Assembly (NCBI GenBank): GCA_016713905.1
Contig: JADJOE010000001.1
Coordinates: forward strand, 1,551,001 to 1,615,000
DNA: 64,000 nt
Reading direction: 5' to 3'
DNA from: Candidatus Vicinibacter proximus
GTDB taxonomy: Bacteria; Bacteroidota; Bacteroidia; Chitinophagales; Saprospiraceae
Shown here: positions 51,015 through 60,074 of the stretch, piece after piece
Layout: each line of letters starts with the position of its first letter
Numbering within the stretch: position 1 is the first letter of the stretch
Notes under the pieces: model-generated
Seen by the model: only the letters and a program-made list of their open reading frames with translations
The model's database searches: none
What the model was told of the DNA's origin: nothing
Program-made: the position numbers and the translations under genes

Positions 51015-54000
51015 ATGGCCTTTAACGAAAATACAAGAGTAAAAATCCCTGCTATTCTGCATCTGTGCAGACTGGGTTACAAATATGTTTCGCTATCAAA
51101 GGCTAAATGGAATATTGACACCAATATTTTCACAGACATTTTTGAGGAAAGCATTCAACGCATCAATCCTGAAATGGAACAAAGCGACATTAAAAGATTG
51201 CTTGAAGATGTTTCTTTAGTTTTAGACAATGAAGATTTGGGCGAAGCATTTTACAACATGCTTGTTTCCACTTCGGGGGCAAGACTGATTGACTTAAAGG
51301 ATTTCAACAACAATTCCTTTCATGTAGTAACTGAACTCACCTACAAAAACGGTGACGATGAATTCAGACCTGATATTACATTGCTGATAAACGGAATGCC
51401 ATTGGCATTTGTGGAAGTAAAGAAACCCAATAACCAAGAAGGTGTTTTGCAGGAAAGAGACCGCATCAATGTTCGATTCAAGAATAAGAAATTTCGCAAG
51501 TTTATCAATATCTCTCAGGTACTTGTGTTTTCCAATAACATGGAATACGACATTGAATCTATTGAACCGATACAAGGTGCATTTTACGCTTCTACTTCCT
51601 ATGCTTCTGCAAACTTCAATTGTTTTAGAGAGGAAGAAAAATTCGATTTAACGACTTTATTAAAACTCGAAGATGACAATTTAGAGAATTTGGTTTTGAA
51701 AGACAATAATCTTTCAGCCATTAAACATTCGCCTGAATTTATTACCAACAAAGAACCCAATTCACCAACAAATCGAATTCTTACTTCGCTATTCAGCAAA
51801 GACAGATTTGCAATGATTTTGAAATACAGCATTGCGTATGTGAACGAAGAAAAAGGTTTGGAAAAACACATCATGCGTTATCCGCAGTTGTTTGCAACCA
51901 AAGCCATTGAACGCAAACTAAATGATGGAATTAAGAAAGGAATTATTTGGCATACGCAAGGCAGCGGCAAAACGGCACTTGCTTATTACAATGTAAAATA
52001 CCTGACAGACTATTTTCAGCAAAAAGGAATTGTTCCTAAGTTTTATTTTATTGTTGACCGTATTGATTTAATGAATCAGGCGAAACGAGAATTTACAAGC
52101 CGTGGTTTGATTGTACATACTGTAAATTCTAAAGATGAATTGCTTCGCAATTTCAGAACCCGACAAGCCATTCACAACCTTTCGGGCAAAAGAGAAATAA
52201 CGGTTGTAAACATTCAGAAATTCAAAGACGATACCGATGTACTGAAAGCGAATGATTACGACATCAGTAGCCAACGAATTTATTTTTTGGACGAAGTACA
52301 CCGCAGTTACAACCCTACTGGTAGTTTCTTAGCCAACCTTTTCAATTCGGACAGAAACGCCATTATTATTGGCTTAACTGGAACTCCATTAATTGGAAAC
52401 GACAGAACATCCCGCCAAACTTTTGGTGACTACATTCACAAGTATTATTACAATGCTTCTATTGCAGATGGATATACGTTAAAACTCATTCGGGAGGATA
52501 TTGAAACCACTTACAAGTTTCAATTGAAAGAAGCATTAAAGGAAGTTGAAATACTAAAAGGCGATGCCGATAAACGAATCATTTATGCTCATGCAAAATT
52601 TGCAGAGCCAATGCTTGATTATATTGTTCAGGATTTTATCAAAAGCAGAATTCGTTTTGGTGACCACTCTGTTGGTGCTATGGTAGTTTGCGACAGTGCC
52701 GAGCAAGCCCGTAAATTATTTGAAATATTTATCAGCAAATACAATCCAACGCAAAAAACAGTTGAAATGGTTGAGCCTTATATGATGGCTGCCGAACCTG
52801 CTGTGGAATATGGAATGTATAAAGTTGACCAAAGTAAAAACTTGGTTGCTTCTTTAATTCTGCATGACATTGGCTCAAAAGATGACCGTAAAGATGAAGT
52901 AGATGATTTTAAAGACGGCAAAATTGATATTCTGTTTGTGTACAATATGTTGCTGACTGGTTTTGATGCCAAGCGATTAAAAAAACTATACATTGGCAGG
53001 GTAATTAAAAACCATAACCTCCTGCAAACACTCACAAGGGTAAACCGACCATATAAGAAATTCCGTTACGGTTATGTGGTAGATTTTGCCGACATCACCA
53101 AAGAGTTTGATGCTACCAACAAAGCCTACTTTGACGAATTGCAAGCAGAGCTGGGTGATGAAATGCAAAACTATTCTAACCTCTTTAAATCGAAGGAAGA
53201 GATTGAAGAAGAAATAAAAATAATTAAGGAAAGGTTGTTTCATTATGATTTGAAAAACGCAGAAGTATTTTCCCAACAAATCAGCCAGATTGAAGACCGC
53301 AAGCAAGTATTAGAAATTAAGAAAGCTTTAGAAATTGCCAAAAACATTTACAACCTCATTCGCTTAGAAGGTCATTTTGATTTATTGGAGAAAGTCGATT
53401 TCAAAAAACTGAATCAACTTTATAATGAGGCTTCACGCCATTTGGATTTACTTAACCTGAAAGCCAACATTGAAAACAATGTAGACACGACCAATTTGCT
53501 GAATGTAGCTTTGGAAAATGTACTGTTCATGTTCCGCAAAATTTCGGAAGAAGAAATGGTAATTGCCGACCAGTTAAAAGATATGCTTCGTAAAACTCGT
53601 GAAGCATTGGGCGGAAACTTTGACCAGAACGACCCACAGTTTGTGAATTTATATGACGAGTTGAAACGCTTGTTTGACAAAAAGAATTTGGACGAAATAA
53701 CGCAGGAAGATATGCGAAACAACATTGGTTCGCTGCAACAGATTTACGACCAAGTAACCGAACTCAACCGCAAGAACAATTTGCTAAAAGCAAAATATGA
53801 GAACGATGCCAAGTATGCCCGAATGCACAAACGCATTTTGGAAAAAGGCAACATCTCAAAACGAGAAAGCGAAATTTGCGAAACGCTGATGGACATTAAA
53901 AAACAGGTAGATGAAAAAGTATTGATTAATACGCAAATGTTAAACAACGAAAGCTATTTTGACAAACTGATGATTCAAATGGTGATTGGCAGTTTTGGTA

Positions 54001-54098
54001 AAAACAAAATTGAACTTGACCCCGAATCAGCTAAATACATCAATACTTGTTTGGTAAAAGAATATATGAACGAATATCAAGGAAATAGAGCATGGTAA
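51015..54098 (+). CDS. hsdR: type I restriction enzyme, R subunit
   Basis: Motor and nuclease subunit that translocates and cuts unmethylated DNA. 1027 residues: N-terminal nuclease domain with 'FRPDITLLINGMPLAFVEVK' (PD...ExK), helicase core with Walker A 'TQGSGKTALAYYN' (GSGKT near 316), DEVH at 426-429, 'GLTGTPLIG', and motif VI 'LLQTLTRVNRPYKK'. The C-terminal half is helical and joins the methylase. First gene of the R-M-S operon; it overlaps hsdM by 7 bp. Confidence 0.94.
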   Translation: MAFNENTRVKIPAILHLCRLGYKYVSLSKAKWNIDTNIFTDIFEESIQRINPEMEQSDIKRLLEDVSLVLDNEDLGEAFYNMLVSTSGARLIDLKDFNNNSFHVVTELTYKNGDDEFRPDITLLINGMPLAFVEVKKPNNQEGVLQERDRINVRFKNKKFRKFINISQVLVFSNNMEYDIESIEPIQGAFYASTSYASANFNCFREEEKFDLTTLLKLEDDNLENLVLKDNNLSAIKHSPEFITNKEPNSPTNRILTSLFSKDRFAMILKYSIAYVNEEKGLEKHIMRYPQLFATKAIERKLNDGIKKGIIWHTQGSGKTALAYYNVKYLTDYFQQKGIVPKFYFIVDRIDLMNQAKREFTSRGLIVHTVNSKDELLRNFRTRQAIHNLSGKREITVVNIQKFKDDTDVLKANDYDISSQRIYFLDEVHRSYNPTGSFLANLFNSDRNAIIIGLTGTPLIGNDRTSRQTFGDYIHKYYYNASIADGYTLKLIREDIETTYKFQLKEALKEVEILKGDADKRIIYAHAKFAEPMLDYIVQDFIKSRIRFGDHSVGAMVVCDSAEQARKLFEIFISKYNPTQKTVEMVEPYMMAAEPAVEYGMYKVDQSKNLVASLILHDIGSKDDRKDEVDDFKDGKIDILFVYNMLLTGFDAKRLKKLYIGRVIKNHNLLQTLTRVNRPYKKFRYGYVVDFADITKEFDATNKAYFDELQAELGDEMQNYSNLFKSKEEIEEEIKIIKERLFHYDLKNAEVFSQQISQIEDRKQVLEIKKALEIAKNIYNLIRLEGHFDLLEKVDFKKLNQLYNEASRHLDLLNLKANIENNVDTTNLLNVALENVLFMFRKISEEEMVIADQLKDMLRKTREALGGNFDQNDPQFVNLYDELKRLFDKKNLDEITQEDMRNNIGSLQQIYDQVTELNRKNNLLKAKYENDAKYARMHKRILEKGNISKRESEICETLMDIKKQVDEKVLINTQMLNNESYFDKLMIQMVIGSFGKNKIELDPESAKYINTCLVKEYMNEYQGNRAW

Positions 54099-55717
54099 CA
54101 CAAGATTTTACGGCACAAACAAAAGAGCTGATTGACAACCTGAAAGGTGTTTGTACCTCTTACGGATTAGGAAACGATGGCAATGAATTTAAAATCATTA
54201 CCCAAGTGTTTCTGTATAAATTCATGAACGATAAATTCGGCTATGAAGTAAAACAATTAGAACCCAAACTGGCAACAGCCGAAAGTTGGGAAAAAGAAAT
54301 TGCACAATACAGCGATAAGCAATACGAAATGCTATTGCTACGCATGAACCCTGACAGTGCCAAACTGAAAAGAGAACATTTCCTTTCTAACCTTTACAAC
54401 AAACAAGACAAAGAAGAATTTGCGAAGTTCTTTGATGATACGTTGCGTGACATTGCCATTTTCAACAACGATATTTTCTCAGTTAAAACAGGCACAGGTG
54501 CCAAAATTGTATTGTTCGATGAAATAAGCAATTACATTACCGACAGTAGCCAACGTGATAATTTCTGCAAAGCCATCATTAACCAATTGGTGAATTTTAG
54601 TTTTGAAAAAATATTCAATCAGAAATTCGATTTCTTCTCTACCATATTTGAATACCTTATAAAAGATTACAACAAAGACGGTGGTGGAAAATATGCCGAG
54701 TATTACACGCCTCATGCAGTTTCAAAAATCATGGCTTCTATTTTGGTAGATAAGCCCGTGAGCAATGTAACCTGTTACGACCCATCGGCAGGTTCGGGTA
54801 CTTTGTTAATGAATTTGGCACATGCCATTGGCGAAGACCGCTGTACCATTTACTCGCAGGATATTTCGCAAAAATCGAGTAGTATGTTGCGATTGAATTT
54901 GATACTGAACAACCTCGTACATTCTATTCAAAATATTATACAGGGCAATACTATCAAAACGCCTTTCCACAAAGTAGGCGACAAGTTGATGAGCTTTGAT
55001 TACATCGTTTCTAACCCACCATTTAAATTGGACTTTAGCGATTATGTAGCCGATTTGGACACCAAGCAAAACAACGAACGTTTTTTTGCAGGTTTTCCGA
55101 ATATCCCGAAAAAGGACAAAGACAAAATGGCGATTTACCCTTTGTTTATTCAGCACATCATGTTTTCACTATCAACTAAAGGCAAAGCGGCTATTGTAGT
55201 GCCTACTGGTTTTATAACAGCACAAAGCGGCATTGAAAAGAAAATACGAGAACGATTAGTAGAACAAAAAATGTTGCGAGGTGTGGTGAGTATGCCGAGT
55301 AATATTTTTGCTACCACAGGCACTAACGTATCAATTTTGTTTTTGGACAAAGCAAATACCAAAGGCGATATTGTATTGATGGATGCATCTAAATTAGGCA
55401 CAACCGTAAAAGAAGGCAAGAATCAAAAAACCTTGCTTTCTGAAGATGAAGAGCAAACCATTATCAACACGTTTAATAAACACGAAGCCGCTGAAGATTT
55501 TACGGTTGTGGTTTCTTACGAGCAGATAAAAGAAAAAAACTACAGCTTTAGTGCGGGGCAATATTTTGAAGTGAAGATTGAATACACCGACATTACACCA
55601 AAAGAATTTGAAACCAAGATGAATGGGTTTAAAACCAATTTAGACAGCCTTTTTGCCGAATCAAAGACCTTGGAAAAGGAAATTCAAAAACAATTAAATG
55701 GATTGAAGTATGAATAA
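54092..55717 (+). CDS. hsdM: type I restriction-modification, M subunit (adenine methylase)
   Basis: 541 residues: N-terminal HsdM_N helices (1-160), then an N6-adenine methyltransferase core with 'AEYYTPHAVSKIMASILV', SAM motif 'CYDPSAGSGTLLMNLAHA' and catalytic 'NPPF' at 308-311. It methylates the host site and forms the core complex with HsdS. Overlaps both neighbours (7 bp with hsdR, 8 bp with hsdS), so the three are translationally coupled. Only distantly like the second HsdM at 62437. Confidence 0.95.
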   Translation: MVTQDFTAQTKELIDNLKGVCTSYGLGNDGNEFKIITQVFLYKFMNDKFGYEVKQLEPKLATAESWEKEIAQYSDKQYEMLLLRMNPDSAKLKREHFLSNLYNKQDKEEFAKFFDDTLRDIAIFNNDIFSVKTGTGAKIVLFDEISNYITDSSQRDNFCKAIINQLVNFSFEKIFNQKFDFFSTIFEYLIKDYNKDGGGKYAEYYTPHAVSKIMASILVDKPVSNVTCYDPSAGSGTLLMNLAHAIGEDRCTIYSQDISQKSSSMLRLNLILNNLVHSIQNIIQGNTIKTPFHKVGDKLMSFDYIVSNPPFKLDFSDYVADLDTKQNNERFFAGFPNIPKKDKDKMAIYPLFIQHIMFSLSTKGKAAIVVPTGFITAQSGIEKKIRERLVEQKMLRGVVSMPSNIFATTGTNVSILFLDKANTKGDIVLMDASKLGTTVKEGKNQKTLLSEDEEQTIINTFNKHEAAEDFTVVVSYEQIKEKNYSFSAGQYFEVKIEYTDITPKEFETKMNGFKTNLDSLFAESKTLEKEIQKQLNGLKYE

Positions 55718-56900
55718 AGAAATGGTGCCAATTAAGCTTGAAGGCCTAATTGATTTTAAAAATGGTAAAATCGCATCTAAAAAATTAGGTACAATTCCAA
55801 TTTATGGTGGTAATGGTATTTTAGGGTATACCGATGAATCAAATTACGAAAACGTTTTAATAATTGGTCGTGTCGGGGCATATTGTGGCAGTGTCCATAT
55901 TGAAAAAGGCAAATGTTGGGTCTCGGATAATGCAATTGCTGGAGTTCATAAACAAATTGAAAGCAATGAGTATAATTACTACTTACTCAAATGTATTTCA
56001 TTAAATAAAAAACAAATTGGTTCAAGTCAACCTCTACTTACTCAGGGTATTTTAAATAGAATTGATGTTAATATTTATTCTGATGTTAGTACAAGAGCAA
56101 AAATTGCCTCTGTCCTCTCCACCATAGATTCCAAAATCGAACTCAACAACCGCATTAATGCCGAGTTAGAAACAATGGCAAAAACGCTGTACGATTATTG
56201 GTTTGTACAGTTTGATTTTCCTGATAAAAACGGTAAACCCTACAAAACCAGTGGCGGTAAAATGGTTTGGAATGAAGAGTTGAAGAAAGAGATTCCGGAG
56301 GGGTGGGAAGTGAAATTTTTACGAACTGAAATTGAAATTCAAAGAGGTATTTCATATACAAGTAAAGAAATCAACGGAGACGGAATACCAATGATAAATT
56401 TGAATTCATTTAATCTAGATGGCACCTATAAATCAGAAGGCGTTAAAACATATTCAGGCAAATTCACGGAAAAGAATATTGTAAAATCTGGAGACCTTTT
56501 AATTGCTGCTACTGATGTAACAAGAAACGCAGATATTATTGGTAGAGCAATTTTAGTTCCCGACTACTACAAGGAAGAATTAGTCTTTTCAATGGACATT
56601 GCAAAAATTATTTCTAAAAACATTCCTTCTTCTTTTCTGATGATGCTTTTCAATTCTAATCATTATCATAATTACATAAAATGGTATGCAAGTGGAACGA
56701 TAGTATTACATCTCAATCTAGATGGAGTTAACAGGTACCAAACGGAATTGCCTCCAACAATTTTAATGAAGCAGTTCGATGATTTTTACTTGCCAATTGC
56801 GAATAGAATTTATATGACAGCAAAAGAAAACGAAAAACTCTCCGGACTACGGGATTGGCTTCTGCCAATGCTAATGAATGGACAGGTTAAAATTAATTAA
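55710..56900 (+). CDS. hsdS: type I restriction-modification, S (specificity) subunit
   Basis: 396 residues with two target-recognition domains (about 5-140 and 195-375), each followed by a helical spacer: 'KIASVLSTIDSKIELNNRIN' (about 130-150) and 'NEKLSGLRDWLLPMLMNGQV' at the end. The first TRD is compact ('FKNGKIASKKLGTIPIYGGN'). TRDs read the two halves of a split DNA site. No recombinase or second S gene lies next to it, so no sign of phase variation by inversion. Confidence 0.93.
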   Translation: MNKEMVPIKLEGLIDFKNGKIASKKLGTIPIYGGNGILGYTDESNYENVLIIGRVGAYCGSVHIEKGKCWVSDNAIAGVHKQIESNEYNYYLLKCISLNKKQIGSSQPLLTQGILNRIDVNIYSDVSTRAKIASVLSTIDSKIELNNRINAELETMAKTLYDYWFVQFDFPDKNGKPYKTSGGKMVWNEELKKEIPEGWEVKFLRTEIEIQRGISYTSKEINGDGIPMINLNSFNLDGTYKSEGVKTYSGKFTEKNIVKSGDLLIAATDVTRNADIIGRAILVPDYYKEELVFSMDIAKIISKNIPSSFLMMLFNSNHYHNYIKWYASGTIVLHLNLDGVNRYQTELPPTILMKQFDDFYLPIANRIYMTAKENEKLSGLRDWLLPMLMNGQVKIN

Positions 56901-56901
56901 A

Positions 56902-57225
56902 ATGCAAATATTTTATTTCAAAACATCAAAATTTTCTGCTGAGGCATTCTATCAAGATGGTCGTATGACTATAACCAAGAACTCAACGGCTAATACAAAT
57001 ATCTTATCTTCTTGTCCATTTGCTATTAAAAATATTCGACAGCAATTGATTGAATCTGGTATTTTGAAAGAAATAGCAGGTAAGTTAATTTTTACAGATA
57101 ATTATAGTTGTTCTTCACCGTCACAGGCTAGTGCAATAATTAACGGCTCTTCTTCAAATGGAATGCTAAGTTGGAAGGATATAAACGGCAAAACTTTGAA
57201 ATGGCATTTGAAGCAAAATGAATAA
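56902..57225 (+). CDS. small DUF4357-domain protein
   Basis: 107 residues from the ATG at 56902, one base after the hsdS stop; an ATG at 56878 inside hsdS would add eight residues. The C-terminal half has the DUF4357 pattern 'CSSPSQASAIINGSSSNGML' and 'WKDINGKTLKWHL'. This domain usually stands at the C-terminus of restriction-related or GIY-YIG nuclease proteins; here it is alone. It probably assists the RM complex, which is inference from the domain and position. Confidence 0.75.
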   Translation: MQIFYFKTSKFSAEAFYQDGRMTITKNSTANTNILSSCPFAIKNIRQQLIESGILKEIAGKLIFTDNYSCSSPSQASAIINGSSSNGMLSWKDINGKTLKWHLKQNE

Positions 57226-57312
57226 ATATGTAATAATAAATTTAATGACATAATTCAATAAAACCAATGTTGTTGAATTGGCAGGTGAAAGTGAATTATA
57301 AAAAAAAAGAAT

Positions 57313-57735
57313 ATGGATAAAGACATTTTACATAAAGAAATAGATTTAATACAAGGCGTAATTAATCGCATGGCTAATAATTCCTTTATGCTCAAAGGTT
57401 GGCTCATTAGTTTGATTGCGGTTGTGTTGGCTCTTTCTAAAGACAGTTTGCTTTCATGTGATTTGAAATTGATTTTATTAATTCTTTGCTTTCCGATAAT
57501 CATATTTTGGTATTTGGATGCCTTTTTTCTGCACAGAGAAAAATGTTACCGTGAGCTATATGATTGGGTAATTAAAAATAGAATGAAATCAAACGAAAAT
57601 CTTTACTCACTTGACTTTAGACCTCACCAAAAGAAAGTGAAAAGTGTTTTCAGAATAATGTTTTCTCAAACGTTATTTCCATTTTACGGTTTAGCTTTCT
57701 TGCTACTAATAATCTTAATGATAATTTTAAAATAA
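57313..57735 (+). CDS. three-helix membrane protein paired with a TIR protein (likely defence effector)
   Basis: 140 residues. A short amphipathic helix ('ILHKEIDLIQGVINRMAN') precedes TM helices at about 26-44, 52-72 and 117-139, with the pattern 'SFMLKGWLISLIAVVLAL' and 'FWYLDAFFLHREKCYRELYD'. Small membrane proteins of this type are often next to TIR-domain genes in defence islands. It is 7 bp before the TIR gene. Predicted: membrane effector opened or disrupted when the TIR partner detects phage. The pair resembles Thoeris logic, but no SIR2, macro or SLOG domain is present. Confidence 0.65.
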   Translation: MDKDILHKEIDLIQGVINRMANNSFMLKGWLISLIAVVLALSKDSLLSCDLKLILLILCFPIIIFWYLDAFFLHREKCYRELYDWVIKNRMKSNENLYSLDFRPHQKKVKSVFRIMFSQTLFPFYGLAFLLLIILMIILK

Positions 57736-57742
57736 CAACATT

Positions 57743-58228
57743 ATGGCAATCAAAAGACAAATATTTTACAGCTTTCATTTTGCAAATGATGTAATGAGAG
57801 TGCAACAAATCAGAAACATTGGAGCAATAGAAGATAACAAGCCAGTTTCAGTGAACGATTGGGAAGAAGTTAAAAAGAAAGGTGATGCAGGTATCGAAAA
57901 ATGGATTGATGATAATATGAATTACCGAAGTTGTGTTGTTGTTCTTATTGGTGAAGAAACAGCAAACCGCAAGTGGGTAAAGCATGAAATTCAAAAAGCA
58001 TGGAAGGACAAGAAAGGATTAGTTGGAATTCATATTCACAATCTAAAAGACCCTAAAACAGGAAAGTGCAACAAAGGAGGAAACCCATTTGACCAATTTA
58101 CTTTCAAAGACGGGACTAAACTATCTAGCAAAGTAAAATGCTACAACCCAGACCCAAATGATGCTTACAAGAGTATTGCAGACAATATTGAAGGTTGGAT
58201 TGAACAAGCAATTAAGGACAGACAATAA
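57743..58228 (+). CDS. TIR-like (ThsB/DUF1863-type) domain protein
   Basis: 161 residues forming one TIR-like domain: 'QIFYSFHFANDVMRVQQIRN' at the N-terminus (first strand and BB-loop region) and 'SCVVVLIGEETANRKWVKHE', which has W78-x3-E82, the usual site of the NADase glutamate. The family includes ThsB, the sensor that makes a cyclic-ADP-ribose-type signal in Thoeris immunity. It is paired with the upstream membrane protein and sits inside a type I RM cassette. Confidence 0.85.
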   Translation: MAIKRQIFYSFHFANDVMRVQQIRNIGAIEDNKPVSVNDWEEVKKKGDAGIEKWIDDNMNYRSCVVVLIGEETANRKWVKHEIQKAWKDKKGLVGIHIHNLKDPKTGKCNKGGNPFDQFTFKDGTKLSSKVKCYNPDPNDAYKSIADNIEGWIEQAIKDRQ

Positions 58229-58238
58229 TCCAACGCAT

Positions 58239-58304
58239 TTTGCAAGCACATTTAAAAGCCGCACAAGCCAACGCTGAACCAAAGCTTTTAAAAGAGCTTG
58301 CAAA
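58239..58304 (+). other. conserved hairpin element, copy 3
   Basis: Stem 1 TTTGCAAGC/GCTTGCAAA, internal loop ACA/AGA, stem 2 TTTAAAAGC/GCTTTTAAA, loop with CACAAGCCAACGCT. Stem bases differ from the other copies while pairing is kept. Just after it the AT-rich piece GAAATTTTAAAAAATGC appears inverted relative to the copies at 50866 and 60358. It lies between the TIR gene and attC C. Confidence 0.75.
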
Positions 58305-58413
58305 GCCGACCCAAGAAAAAAAGAAATTTTAAAAAATGCCCAACCGCACGACTGAAAGACAAATGAGAGTAAGCAAAACAGAACATACCAACCTCGACAG
58401 ACAAGAAAGCACT

Positions 58414-58549
58414 GGTGGTAACAGCACCTACCCAAAAGGCGGGGTTTCGTGTTCCAAAGACAGTTTTGTGGTTAATCAAACATTAGTTTTTCAAATGAAG
58501 GTTTGTAGTAAAAGTCCCGCCCTTCGGGTAGCTGCAAAACGTTAGCCAC
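58414..58549 (+). repeat. attC-like site C
   Basis: Outer arms GGTGGTAAC (58414) and GTTAGCCACA (58541). Inner pairs AGC/GCT, TACCC/GGGTA (58429/58526) and GGCGGG/CCCGCC (58438/58516), with unequal spacers that leave bulges. Spacer GCAAAAC before the right GTT, as in B and D. Confidence 0.82.
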
Positions 58550-59347
58550 AATTTTATGACAGACCAAGAACTTGGCATATTGTTGACAGAAAGAGTTAAA
58601 ACGTTTGACTTGAAAAAGACTGCGTTTGACACTCTCGACAAAATACTGTCTGACAACTCAGACGACAAGGACTTTTTGTGTGGATTTGAGCAGAATGAAA
58701 TTAAACTAGTATTCGACAGATTTGAATATCACATTGACAGACGACACGTTGGCTCTATAATTCGAACAAGAATTGGACTTTATGTTGAAAACCAAAACTG
58801 GATCGACAATTTAGAGCCAATAGGATATTACGAACTCGAAACAAAACTCAATGGCGAATTAGTGGATGACTGGTTTGTTATTGAAAAAGAAAAATACTTA
58901 AAAGACATCGGAATAATTTCGCACTTTCAAAGTATGAATCAAAAACTACCAATTGAATATTTGAAAAGGAATCATATTCAATATGAGTTTATAACATACG
59001 TATCTTTAATCGGAACACTTTTTATGAGTAAACAATTTGAAGGTGCAGGACGATTTATTCAAAGAGCTTATACATATATAGAAACAACGGACAATGCTAA
59101 ACTTGACAAAGACTATTTGAAGGAATCGAAGAAATTTTTAAAAATGATCAGCAGTTATTTAGTGACAAACAATTTGGTGACAACAACATTGAAACAAGAA
59201 CTAACCGAAAATAAAAACTGTGGCTAACAGCACCTACAAGAAATTGGCGATTCAGTGGCTAAATGAAGCTTTTTGCTTCGTATCAAGTTCGGTGCTGGCA
59301 GACAATTTGCGTCTCCGAAATCGCCAACTTCTTGTAGCTGCAAAACG
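58542..59347 (+). mobile_element. cassette 4 (unknown protein)
   Basis: 806 bp, one ORF. Start GTTAGCCACA and end TGTGGCTAAC are exact reverse complements. The ORF begins 15 bp after the junction and its stop lies inside the 3' site, a compact layout typical of integron cassettes. Confidence 0.78.
58556..59227 (+). CDS. uncharacterised cassette protein
   Basis: 223 residues, soluble, rich in Asp, Lys and Glu. No motif recognised; segments such as 'VLFSD'-like strands are absent, and the visible patterns are 'YHIDRRHVGSIIRTRIGLYV', 'WIDNLEPIGYYELETKLNGE' and a helical C-terminal part 'GRFIQRAYTYIETTDNAKLD'. The TAA stop is formed by the attC core GGCTAAC. Reading frame length, start position and cassette context show it is a real gene; function unknown. 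Confidence 0.75.
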   Translation: MTDQELGILLTERVKTFDLKKTAFDTLDKILSDNSDDKDFLCGFEQNEIKLVFDRFEYHIDRRHVGSIIRTRIGLYVENQNWIDNLEPIGYYELETKLNGELVDDWFVIEKEKYLKDIGIISHFQSMNQKLPIEYLKRNHIQYEFITYVSLIGTLFMSKQFEGAGRFIQRAYTYIETTDNAKLDKDYLKESKKFLKMISSYLVTNNLVTTTLKQELTENKNCG

Positions 59348-59355
59348 TTAGCAGC
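59219..59355 (+). repeat. attC-like site D
   Basis: Outer arms TGTGGCTAAC (59219) and GTTAGCAGC (59347). Inner arms 59235-59252 (TACAAGAAATTGGCGATT) and 59319-59336 (AATCGCCAACTTCTTGTA) pair at 17 of 18 positions; ACC on the left arm is unpaired. The clearest of the five sites. Confidence 0.87.
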
Positions 59356-59398
59356 AACCCAAACAGACGTATACCGACAATTACAAACAGACAATAAA

Positions 59399-59743
59399 AT
59401 GGAATATACAGAATTTGACCATTTAAAAGACAAAGAGCAAATCGTAACTGACATTTACGAGAAATTAATCACTGAACTACACAAATTCGGACAAATAAAA
59501 GTTGAACCGAAAAAGACAAGCATTCATCTTGGAAACAGATTTGGATTTGCAGGCGTATACACTCGTAAAGACTATATTAACCTTGAAGTTCATTTAAACT
59601 ACAAACTGACCAGCGACAGAGTATCAAAAATAGAACAAGGTTCTACAAATCGTTTTCACCATACAATCAAGTTGACAAAAACCAAAGACATAGACAAGGA
59701 ATTATTAACTTGGCTCAGAGAAGCCTACGAACTAAAAAAATAG
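59399..59743 (+). CDS. DUF5655 domain protein
   Basis: 114 residues from the ATG at 59399 (a longer frame would run back through attC D and is not real). The whole protein fits DUF5655: 'LITELHKFGQIKVEPKKTSI', 'GNRFGFAGVYTRKDYINLEV', 'SDRVSKIEQGSTNRFHHTIK' and 'LLTWLREAYELK'. The domain is widespread as a small stand-alone or transporter-associated unit; its role is not established. First gene of cassette 5. Confidence 0.88.
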   Translation: MEYTEFDHLKDKEQIVTDIYEKLITELHKFGQIKVEPKKTSIHLGNRFGFAGVYTRKDYINLEVHLNYKLTSDRVSKIEQGSTNRFHHTIKLTKTKDIDKELLTWLREAYELKK

Positions 59744-59747
59744 ACAG

Positions 59748-60044
59748 ATGAATAATATTATCAAAGGACTTATTGCAGGAACAATTTTTGGAATAGTTTC
59801 AATAATTCCAATGTTCTTTATGACATTTGAAGACAAAACAAGAGCAATGACTGCTTCATTTATAAGCAGATTTGCAATTGGCTTTATTATTTTTAATATG
59901 GAACTTCCAATTCCTAATTGGCTTAAAGGTGGTCTTGTTGGACTTGTTTTGAGTTTGTCAGACGCTATTGTAACCAAACAATATGCACCAATACTTGGAC
60001 TTGGACTAATTGGTGGAATTGTATGTGGACTATTAGCAAAATAA
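59748..60044 (+). CDS. small glycine-rich membrane protein
   Basis: 98 residues, 4 bp after the DUF5655 stop. Three to four helices with Gly-rich faces ('IIKGLIAGTIFGIVSIIPMF', 'WLKGGLVGLVLSLSDA', 'LGLGLIGGIVCGLLAK'). Unknown function; the Gly pattern suggests tight helix packing or oligomer formation. It ends 30 bp before attC E. Confidence 0.7.
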   Translation: MNNIIKGLIAGTIFGIVSIIPMFFMTFEDKTRAMTASFISRFAIGFIIFNMELPIPNWLKGGLVGLVLSLSDAIVTKQYAPILGLGLIGGIVCGLLAK

Positions 60045-60074
60045 AATCGGAAAACAATAGACAGAAAATGGGCA

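Larger units (their letters stand above)
50699..58541 (+). mobile_element. cassette 3 (defence: type I RM plus TIR pair), 7.8 kb
   Basis: From attC B to attC C. Start GTTACCACC and end GGTGGTAAC are exact reverse complements, and the match extends (12 of 13). Contains a start segment shared with cassette 6, hsdR, hsdM, hsdS, a DUF4357 gene, a membrane protein/TIR pair, and a hairpin element before attC C. Confidence 0.65.

Noticed and set aside
55710..56900. Invertible hsdS system
   Set aside because: No inverted repeats, second S gene or dedicated invertase next to hsdS; the recombinase at 45506 fits the cassette sites instead.
58336..58545. Reading frame across attC C
   Set aside because: It runs through the palindrome arms and shows no protein-like composition.
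59273..59398. N-terminal extension of the DUF5655 gene
   Set aside because: It translates attC D and starts in the wrong cassette; the domain begins at the ATG at 59399.
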